A stretch of 5,023 bases of DNA from Thermodesulfovibrionales bacterium (GTDB lineage Bacteria; Nitrospirota; Thermodesulfovibrionia; Thermodesulfovibrionales; SM23-35). Below are positions 1 through 5,023 of the stretch, one piece after another. The DNA lies in contig JAKLQR010000028.1 of assembly GCA_022013235.1 (NCBI GenBank), positions 1 to 5,023 of the forward strand, written 5' to 3'. The position numbers were made by a program, and so were the translations under genes. The number at the start of each line of letters is the position of its first letter. Positions within the stretch are counted from its first letter, which is position 1. Under the pieces are notes generated by a model that was not told where the DNA came from, ran no database searches, and was given only the letters and a program-made list of their open reading frames with translations.

Positions 1-538
1 AGACTTTGTTCACATTGATGTGGAATTGCTCTTCTACCGAGAATGCAAGGCAGGGGATCTGATGGTCCAGTTCTCTTGCTTTTATCGTAATAAGCGGGTC
101 TTTCAGGAGGACTCCGTGAAATTCTGACACTCCGTTCTCTATCCTATGAAAGCGGTTTTCGGCATAGAATCCTGACGATACAATTCTCCCGCCCTGCACC
201 GCATGAACGTCTATGCGAAGCGGGTATTCGTGGATAAGGTTCCATGTGTATGCACGGAGTTTCCCTTCCACGCAGTCGCATATATTCGATGGTCCGTATA
301 CCCTCAGGGGAATATCTCTCCGCAACAGTGCCCTGAGCAGGGTGTCGAACCCTATGAAATGGTCTATGTGGGTATGCGTCACAAATACATCGGTCACCTT
401 CTGCAGGTCTCCGGGGCTGAGCCGCACAATACTCCCTATATCGAACAGGAATGCCCTTCTCTCACGCGCGATACGGACGAACAAAGAGGGGTCTTCAAAT
501 GGTTTGTTTACGAGACGGTGTACGAAGGCGGATTTCAT
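1..538 (-). CDS. RNase Z-like metallo-beta-lactamase-fold hydrolase (C-terminus beyond window)
   Basis: Reading leftward from the ATG at 538-536, the frame stays open to the window edge, giving 179 residues. The N-terminal strand region contains an LFDIG segment (residues 31-35), followed by the zinc-binding signature HTHIDH (residues 55-60, within VFVTHTHIDHFIGF). This is the HxHxDH motif of the metallo-beta-lactamase superfamily in its RNase Z/ElaC-like form. Near the visible end, the stretch LDHQIPCLAF resembles the 'DHxIPCLAF' segment of RNase Z-type proteins. Family members are about 300 residues, so roughly the last 40% and the remaining metal ligands lie outside. RNase Z proteins cut the 3' trailer from tRNA precursors in the cytoplasm. 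Related paralogues hydrolyse other phosphodiesters, so the substrate is unproven. An in-frame TAA three codons upstream (547-545) fixes the start. There is no convincing Shine-Dalgarno sequence, only a weak GGGA 11-14 nt upstream. The gene is divergent from the galT-glgA-kinase operon. Confidence 0.9.
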   Translation of the reverse strand, partial: MKSAFVHRLVNKPFEDPSLFVRIARERRAFLFDIGSIVRLSPGDLQKVTDVFVTHTHIDHFIGFDTLLRALLRRDIPLRVYGPSNICDCVEGKLRAYTWNLIHEYPLRIDVHAVQGGRIVSSGFYAENRFHRIENGVSEFHGVLLKDPLITIKARELDHQIPCLAFSVEEQFHINVNKV

Positions 539-543
539 GAGTG

Positions 544-566
544 ATTATATCCCATTGTGATATAAT
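544..566. repeat. 8-bp inverted repeat with opposed -10 elements (possible operator)
   Basis: The arms ATTATATC (544-551) and GATATAAT (559-566) are perfect reverse complements separated by 7 nt. Each arm contains TATAAT, on the minus strand at 549-544 and on the plus strand at 561-566, so the site is symmetric between two divergent genes. A dimeric repressor site overlapping both promoters would look like this. AT-rich -10 sequences can also produce such symmetry by chance, so the operator role is inference. Confidence 0.4.
558..566 (+). promoter_or_regulatory. Extended -10 promoter for the galT-glgA-kinase operon
   Basis: TGATATAAT is an exact match to the sigma-70 extended -10 pattern TGnTATAAT. 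No TTGACA-like -35 hexamer is found 16-18 bp upstream, which is acceptable for extended -10 promoters. Transcription would start near 573 and give a leader of about 140 nt before galT. The match is seen in the sequence; promoter activity is inferred. Confidence 0.5.
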
Positions 567-595
567 ATTAGCAAAATTTACCAGGAAAAAAGCTA

Positions 596-699
596 AGAGC
601 ATAGGGCAAAGAATATAGCGTAAACATAAGAGGAGAAACAGAGGGAAACAGCAGTTTTTTCTTTATGCCTCTTTGCGCTAAGCTCTTTGTTTATGCTCT
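596..699 (+). repeat. Long imperfect inverted repeat / hairpin in the operon leader
   Basis: Two arms of roughly 35-40 nt can pair. AGAGCATA (596-603) matches TATGCTCT (692-699), CAAAGA (607-612) matches TCTTTG (684-689), and TAGCG (616-620) matches CGCTA (676-680), extended by a G-U pair and AAA/TTT (621-624 with 672-675). Further in, CATAAG (625-630) can pair with CTTTATG (661-667) with a bulge, or AAGAGG (628-633) with CCTCTT (668-673). The loop is purine-rich and includes GAAACAG twice, then six T (655-660). The structure ends 5 nt before the galT Shine-Dalgarno sequence. It could be a leader RNA structure or a degenerate palindromic repeat element. No known riboswitch class is recognised. 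Confidence 0.6.
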
Positions 700-704
700 G
701 AAGC

Positions 705-710
705 GGAGGA
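705..710 (+). promoter_or_regulatory. Shine-Dalgarno sequence of galT
   Basis: GGAGGA lies 3 nt before the ATG at 714. It is a near-perfect anti-16S match with short spacing, it supports this start codon, and it lies just outside the leader hairpin. Confidence 0.8.
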
Positions 711-713
711 AAT

Positions 714-1709
714 ATGTCAGAACTTCGAAGAGACCCGATATCCGGCAGATGGGTGATCATCTCTGTGGAAAGAGGGAAAAGGCCTACTGATTTTGTTTCT
801 CCCTCTCAGAGGAAAAGAGGCGGTTTCTGTCCTTTCTGTCCGGGAAATGAATATACCACACCGAGCGAAATCATCGCATTCAGGCAGTCGGAAACAAAAC
901 CGAATACCCCCGGCTGGACACTCAGGGTCATGCCGAACAAATTTCCCGCGCTCCAGATTTCCGGAGATCTGAAAAAAACCGGGGTCGGCATGTTCGACAA
1001 GATGAACGGCATCGGCGCCCATGAGGTTATCGTCGAGACGCCGGATCACATGCTTTCCCTTGCGACAATGCCGGGCAAGGCTGTTGAAGACGCCCTCTGG
1101 GCGTATTATCAGCGCCTCTCCGACCTCAGAAAAGACCGCCGCATAAAGTATGTGCTGCTCTTCAAGAATGAGGGAGATGCCGCGGGGGCGTCTCTCGAAC
1201 ATTCCCACACCCAGTTGATTGCGCTGCCGATTGTCCCCAAGCTCGTTCTGGAAGAAACCGATGCATCGAAACGGTACTACGACCTGAAAGAGCGGTGCAT
1301 TTTCTGCGATGTGATCAATCAGGAACTCGAAAGCCGGATAAGAGTTGTCTATGAGAACGACTGCTATGTTGCACTTGCGCCATTCGCTCCGCGGGCGCCG
1401 TTCGAGACATGGATCTTACCCAAAAAACACGAGCCGGTATTTTCTCCCCCGGACAGCAGCTTTACGCTCCTTGCGGATATTCTCCAGACCGTCCTGAAAC
1501 AGATAGACAGGATTCTTGATGTTCCCCCGTACAATTTTGTTATTCATACATCCCCTTTTGCCGACGAAATCAACGATTATTACCACTGGCATATCGAAAT
1601 CGTTCCGAAACTCACCAAGATCGCAGGGTTTGAATGGGGGTCCGGTTTTTATATCAATCCGACCCCTCCGGAGGAATCAGCCAAATTCATGAGAGAAGCA
1701 AAGATATGA
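714..1709 (+). CDS. galT: GalT-family nucleotidylyltransferase (galactose-1-phosphate uridylyltransferase or ADP-glucose phosphorylase-like)
   Basis: This 331-residue protein has the two-domain HIT-like fold of GalT enzymes, which swap a nucleotidyl group between sugar phosphates through a covalent His-NMP intermediate. A structural zinc site is readable as C39/C42 (CPFC, residues 39-42), H103 (HEVIVETPDH) and H163. The active-site motif is H163-S-H165-T-Q167, with H165 the expected nucleophile. The second half repeats the pattern with C195/C198 (CIFC), H239 (PKKHEP) and H291-W-H293. E. coli GalT has HPHGQ, whereas plant ADP-glucose phosphorylase has an HSHSQ-type motif and a second CxxC metal site, so this protein looks closer to the latter. 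The start is fixed by GGAGGA at 705-710. The stop codon overlaps the glgA start by 4 bp (ATGA), implying translational coupling. Family assignment is firm. Substrate (UDP-galactose/glucose or ADP-glucose) is open, and the symbol follows the usual family name. Confidence 0.93.
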   Translation: MSELRRDPISGRWVIISVERGKRPTDFVSPSQRKRGGFCPFCPGNEYTTPSEIIAFRQSETKPNTPGWTLRVMPNKFPALQISGDLKKTGVGMFDKMNGIGAHEVIVETPDHMLSLATMPGKAVEDALWAYYQRLSDLRKDRRIKYVLLFKNEGDAAGASLEHSHTQLIALPIVPKLVLEETDASKRYYDLKERCIFCDVINQELESRIRVVYENDCYVALAPFAPRAPFETWILPKKHEPVFSPPDSSFTLLADILQTVLKQIDRILDVPPYNFVIHTSPFADEINDYYHWHIEIVPKLTKIAGFEWGSGFYINPTPPEESAKFMREAKI

Positions 1710-3175
1710 AAATCCTCATTGCAACTCCGGAAGCCGTTCCCTACATAAAGACCGGAGGGCTTGCGGATGTGGCAGGGGCGCTCTGCAGGGAATTGCGGAG
1801 CATGCACTATGAAGCACATCTTGTGCTTCCCCTGTACAGGAAAATACGGGAGACTGTTCCGTCCCTTGAGGATACTGGAATTACCATAAAGGTTCCGGTA
1901 GGCAGCTGGGTTGTTGAAGGGCAGATATTCAGCGATGAGCGTTCGAATTATTTCATTGCCTGTGATGATTTTTTTGACAGAGAAGAACCCTACGGGACCC
2001 CGGACGGGGACTACGCGGATAATGCATCACGATTTGTGTTTTTTTCAAGGGGCATTTTTGAGGCATGCAAGGTCCTTGATTTCCGGCCGGACATCATCCA
2101 CTGCAACGACTGGCAGACGGGACTTGTTCCCCTTTACCTCAAAATGCTCTACAGTTCAGACGCATTTTTCAGAGATACCTCTACGGTACTCACTCTCCAT
2201 AATCTGGGATACCAGGGAGTTTTCCCTGCATCAGAAATGCCGCTCACGAATCTCGGGTGGAAGTTGTTTGCGCCTGAAGGGATCGAATTCTACGGGAAGG
2301 TCAACTTTCTTAAGGCAGGAATCCTGGCAGCCGACGTCCTCACCACAGTGAGCGAGACCTATGCAAAGGAAATCCTGAGCAGTGAACACGGCTTCGGCCT
2401 CGACGGCCTTTTGAGGACCAGGGAAAGAGACCTTTACGGAGTTATCAACGGGATAGATTACGGGGAATGGGATCCTGCAAACGATGCGTTTCTCCCCGCC
2501 TCCTTTCACCACGAGAATATTTCAGGCAAATCGGTCTGCAAAAAAGAATTGATGAAATCCCTCTTCAAAAAGGCGGACAAACAGGACTTAAAGCGCGTAC
2601 CGCTTCTCGGCATGGTCGGAAGACTTTCCGAGCAGAAGGGCCTTGACCTCGTTCTTCAATCAATCCCCGAATTGCTGTCCTCCGGAGTGAACCTTGCGGT
2701 TCTGGGAAAAGGGGATGAAAAATATCACCGGGGATTCCTCTCGCTCCAGGAACGATACAGAGATAAAATGTCAGTGACCATAGGGTTTGACGATTCGCTT
2801 GCCCACAGGATCTATGCAGGCGCTGATTTCTTCATCATGCCCTCACAATATGAGCCATGCGGACTCGGACAGCTCATGTCGCTGCGGTACGGCTGCATCC
2901 CTGTTGCACGGAGAACCGGAGGACTGGCCGATACGATACAGGATTTTGAGCCGCTTGCTTCCCGCGGTACGGGTTTCCTTTTCACTGACTATACACTGTC
3001 AGCATTCCTCGACGCGCTGAAAAGGGCGTTCTGCGTGTTTACGGACAGCAGGAAGATGAACAGGATGATCACAGAGGGGATGCAGCAGGATTTCTCTTGG
3101 AGAAGTTCAGTTGAGCGTTACTGCCGGCTTTACGAACACTCACTGGGGAAGAAGAGACCCCTGAGGATACCTTAG
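1706..3175 (+). CDS. glgA: Glycogen synthase (ADP-glucose:alpha-1,4-glucan glucosyltransferase)
   Basis: This is a GT5-family, GT-B-fold enzyme that transfers glucose from ADP-glucose to the non-reducing end of alpha-1,4-glucan in the cytoplasm. Signatures run in order: the N-terminal K15-T-G-G-L loop (KTGGLADVAGAL) that contacts ADP-glucose, HCNDWQTG (from residue 132), TLHNLGYQG with H165, an EHGFGLDG segment, INGIDYGEWDP, GMVGRLSEQKG with R306 and K311 at the positions of the E. coli phosphate-binding pair, and EPCGLGQL with the conserved acid E383, followed by RRTGGLADT. The length, 489 residues, is normal for bacterial GlgA and nothing is missing. I chose ATG 1706 because MKILIATPEAVPY is the usual GlgA N-terminus and it overlaps the galT stop by 4 bp, with a purine-rich GAGAGAAG at 1691-1698. 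An in-frame ATG at 1634 would add 24 atypical residues read inside galT. The sensor kinase gene follows after 5 nt. Confidence 0.97.
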   Translation: MKILIATPEAVPYIKTGGLADVAGALCRELRSMHYEAHLVLPLYRKIRETVPSLEDTGITIKVPVGSWVVEGQIFSDERSNYFIACDDFFDREEPYGTPDGDYADNASRFVFFSRGIFEACKVLDFRPDIIHCNDWQTGLVPLYLKMLYSSDAFFRDTSTVLTLHNLGYQGVFPASEMPLTNLGWKLFAPEGIEFYGKVNFLKAGILAADVLTTVSETYAKEILSSEHGFGLDGLLRTRERDLYGVINGIDYGEWDPANDAFLPASFHHENISGKSVCKKELMKSLFKKADKQDLKRVPLLGMVGRLSEQKGLDLVLQSIPELLSSGVNLAVLGKGDEKYHRGFLSLQERYRDKMSVTIGFDDSLAHRIYAGADFFIMPSQYEPCGLGQLMSLRYGCIPVARRTGGLADTIQDFEPLASRGTGFLFTDYTLSAFLDALKRAFCVFTDSRKMNRMITEGMQQDFSWRSSVERYCRLYEHSLGKKRPLRIP

Positions 3176-3180
3176 AGAAT

Positions 3181-5023
3181 ATGGACGCAGCGCAGAGAAA
3201 GAAATTCACCGAAGTAATGTTTGAATATATCCACGACGGTATCGTAGTGCTTGACCGGGACTACCGGATAATTACCGTGAATAAGTCCATAGAAAAATGG
3301 ATTCCGGTGCCGTATTCGCAGCTTCTGCAAAGCGACTGCCGGAAGGTCTTTCATGAAAACAGCTGCATCTGTCCTCACTGTGCCGCTGAAGTCACTTTCG
3401 CGTCCGGCGAAGTGAATATCGTCTCACAGAAGCTCTCTTGTGACGGGAAGGTATGTTATGCGGAACTTTCAGCCTATCCTGTCCATGACGAGAAAGGGGA
3501 AGTCATTGAATGTGTGGTGGTCATCCAGGACATCACAGAGCGCATGATCTGCCACGACGAAACCCTCAGGCTCTACAATGAGGTCACCCAGACGAAAGAA
3601 TATCTTGAAAGCATTATCGAACACTCTGCAGATGCTATCGTCGCCTCAGACCTGAACGGGCTTATTGTGTCCTGGAACAGAGGCGCCGAAAGGATATACG
3701 GGTTTACAAAAGCAGAGGCGATCGGGAAATTCCTCCCGTTTGTCCCTGAATTCCTCATTGACCCGGAATGGGAAAACAACCAGAGGGTCAGGAACGGTGA
3801 AGTGCTCAGGCGGATCGAGACCTTGCGGAAAAAGAAGGACGGTACGATTATTACGGTCAGTCTTACGCTTTCACCCATCAAGAATGCCGCAGCTGAAGTG
3901 ATCGGCATCAGCGGTATCTCAAGGGATATCTCTGAGGTGAAAGGCGTTGAAAAAGAGCTTGTGAGGAGGAATCAGGAACTCTCCCGCCTCTTCTTCATCA
4001 GTTCGGCCATGAGGGGAACTCTTGAACTTGACAGGCTGCTCAAAATGGTGCTCACCGCGGTTACCATGGGAGACGGCCTCGGGTTCAACAGGTCTATCCT
4101 TTTTCTTGTAGACGAAAAAAGGAAGGTTCTGAAGGGCGCGATGGGCGTTGGTCCTGCGAGCCATGAAGAGGCGTATCATATCTGGGACAGGCTTTTGCTC
4201 GAGAGAAAGACGCTCCAGGACATTATGCATGACATAGAAATAGGCGCTTCAAAAAATGACTCCACGTTCGACAAAATCATCCTTGCCATGGAGATACCGC
4301 TCAGCGAGGAGACGGTCCTGACCAGAACAGTGAAGGAGATGAAACAGTTCAATGTCCATGACGTGAACGCCGAGCCTTTCTCCGACCGGGTACTGGCGGA
4401 GAAACTGGGGACCCAGGCATACTGTGTCGTGCCGTTGATATCACGGGATAAGATCCTCGGCGTCCTGTGGGTGGATAACTATTTCAATCGGAAACCGATT
4501 ACTGAAGAAGATATGCGGTTCCTTACCGCTTTTTCAAACCATGTGGCGTCTGCAATCGAGAACGCCAGGCTTTTTGAGCAGGTGATCCTCACCGAACAAG
4601 AACTTGAAAATATATTTGAGTCCATATCCGATATGGTTATTTTTGTGAGTGATGAGTATGTCGTGAGAAATATCAATAAAGCGGTATGCAAAAGACTGGG
4701 GAAGCCTCAGGAGGAAATAATCGGCAAGAAATGCTTTGAAGTCCTGCACGGTATACAAGAACCATGGACGGAATGCCCTCATAAGAAAACAATGGAGAGA
4801 AGAACGGCATATGTCGAGGAAGTCGAAGACCCGTATCTTGGCGGGACGTTTATCACGTCGAGTTCTCCGATCTTCGATATCAACGGGATTTTTATCGGTA
4901 CGGTGAATGTCCTCAGCGACATAACAGAGCTGAGAACTCTCCGGGAACGGGTCATCAGGAGCGAGCGGATGGCGGCCCTCGGGGAGGTCGCGGCACGGGT
5001 TGCCCACGAGATCAGAAATCCGC
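3181..5023 (+). CDS. Soluble PAS-PAS-GAF-PAS sensor histidine kinase (C-terminus beyond window)
   Basis: The frame is open from ATG 3181 to the edge, giving 614 residues. Order: PAS1 (about 8-120, ending DITER), a short linker with helical character, PAS2 (about 140-253, SADAIVASDLNG, ending RDISEV), a large GAF domain (about 264-465, ending SAIENARLFEQV), PAS3 (about 472-584, ending SDITEL), and the HisKA dimerisation helix with H-box AHEIRNP, where H609 is the expected phosphorylated histidine. The ATP-binding domain lies outside. No signal peptide or membrane segment is visible, so the protein should be cytoplasmic. PAS1 has four clustered cysteines, C53, C62, C64 and C67 (CICPHC at 62-67). 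PAS3 keeps C518 and C532 of a similar motif but has Trp at 529. The start lies 5 nt after glgA. An in-frame TGA at 3112-3114 and no other ATG, GTG or TTG in between make it the only good start. Its Shine-Dalgarno is weak (GAGGA, 13 nt upstream), so coupling to glgA translation is likely. The signal and response regulator are unknown. Confidence 0.96.
   Translation, partial: MDAAQRKKFTEVMFEYIHDGIVVLDRDYRIITVNKSIEKWIPVPYSQLLQSDCRKVFHENSCICPHCAAEVTFASGEVNIVSQKLSCDGKVCYAELSAYPVHDEKGEVIECVVVIQDITERMICHDETLRLYNEVTQTKEYLESIIEHSADAIVASDLNGLIVSWNRGAERIYGFTKAEAIGKFLPFVPEFLIDPEWENNQRVRNGEVLRRIETLRKKKDGTIITVSLTLSPIKNAAAEVIGISGISRDISEVKGVEKELVRRNQELSRLFFISSAMRGTLELDRLLKMVLTAVTMGDGLGFNRSILFLVDEKRKVLKGAMGVGPASHEEAYHIWDRLLLERKTLQDIMHDIEIGASKNDSTFDKIILAMEIPLSEETVLTRTVKEMKQFNVHDVNAEPFSDRVLAEKLGTQAYCVVPLISRDKILGVLWVDNYFNRKPITEEDMRFLTAFSNHVASAIENARLFEQVILTEQELENIFESISDMVIFVSDEYVVRNINKAVCKRLGKPQEEIIGKKCFEVLHGIQEPWTECPHKKTMERRTAYVEEVEDPYLGGTFITSSSPIFDINGIFIGTVNVLSDITELRTLRERVIRSERMAALGEVAARVAHEIRNP

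Larger units (their letters stand above)
544..574 (-). promoter_or_regulatory. Possible leftward promoter for the RNase Z-like gene
   Basis: On the minus strand a TATAAT lies at 549-544, with a poor -35 candidate TTGCTA at 574-569 (19-bp spacer). The -10 ends only 5 nt before the ATG at 538, so transcription from it would begin at or next to the start codon and give a leaderless message. This would fit the absence of a good Shine-Dalgarno sequence, but the -35 and spacing are weak. Confidence 0.25.

Noticed and set aside
203..560. Two plus-strand open frames of about 113-115 codons.
   Set aside because: They lie antisense to the RNase Z-like gene, whose protein has the clear HTHIDH motif. 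The plus-strand translations show no recognisable family features.
651..664. Run of T (655-660) as a possible intrinsic terminator or attenuator.
   Set aside because: No GC-rich stem lies directly before the T run. It falls in the loop and inner arm of the long hairpin, so it does not have terminator form.
717..1208. Minus-strand open frame of 163 codons.
   Set aside because: It is antisense to the motif-rich N-terminal half of the GalT-like gene. Its translation has no domain signature, and no start signal was identified for it.
1634..1705. In-frame upstream ATG that would lengthen GlgA by 24 residues.
   Set aside because: The added residues lie inside the galT reading region and do not resemble a GlgA N-terminus. 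ATG 1706 gives the typical MKILIATPE start with a 4-bp ATGA overlap.
1911..2351. Plus-strand open frame of 146 codons inside glgA.
   Set aside because: It is a shifted frame of glgA, rich in Ser/Arg with no domain pattern. The glgA frame is intact through this region, so there is no frameshift.
4534..5007. Minus-strand open frame of 157 codons.
   Set aside because: It lies opposite the GAF/PAS3/HisKA part of the sensor kinase, which is continuous and well conserved in motif. The antisense product looks like a random shadow.

Overview
The window is about 5 kb of bacterial chromosome with moderate GC content. It holds four protein-coding genes: one partial gene on the minus strand at the left edge, then three tightly packed genes on the plus strand. 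No tRNA, rRNA, CRISPR array, insertion sequence or phage gene is visible. The proteins look like those of Nitrospirota (Thermodesulfovibrio-type) or deltaproteobacterial/Desulfobacterota (Geobacter-type) anaerobes. The reasons are the GalT-like/GlgA pairing, the RNase Z-like hydrolase, and a soluble multi-PAS/GAF kinase whose PAS domains carry a Cys-Pro-x-Cys signature. This placement is from memory of such families and is only moderately certain.

Layout. Positions 1-538 (minus) encode the N-terminal 179 residues of an RNase Z-like metallo-beta-lactamase-fold hydrolase. Positions 539-713 are a divergent intergenic region. It has an 8-bp inverted repeat whose two arms each contain a TATAAT on opposite strands, then a long imperfect hairpin in the putative leader of the rightward operon, then a strong Shine-Dalgarno sequence. 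Positions 714-1709 encode a GalT-family nucleotidylyltransferase, 1706-3175 a GlgA glycogen synthase (4-bp overlap), and 3181 to the end a PAS-PAS-GAF-PAS-HisKA sensor histidine kinase (5-bp gap) that is cut off just after its phospho-acceptor histidine.

How they may work together. GlgA extends alpha-1,4-glucan from ADP-glucose. The GalT-like protein has an HSHTQ active site and a second CxxC/HxH metal-site pattern. Both resemble plant ADP-glucose phosphorylase more than E. coli GalT (HPHGQ), so it may act on the same sugar nucleotide as its neighbour. The kinase has no membrane segment and probably senses a cytoplasmic signal, possibly redox or a metal cofactor given the cysteines of its first PAS domain. 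Its position directly behind glgA suggests a link between that signal and storage-carbon metabolism, but this rests only on gene order.
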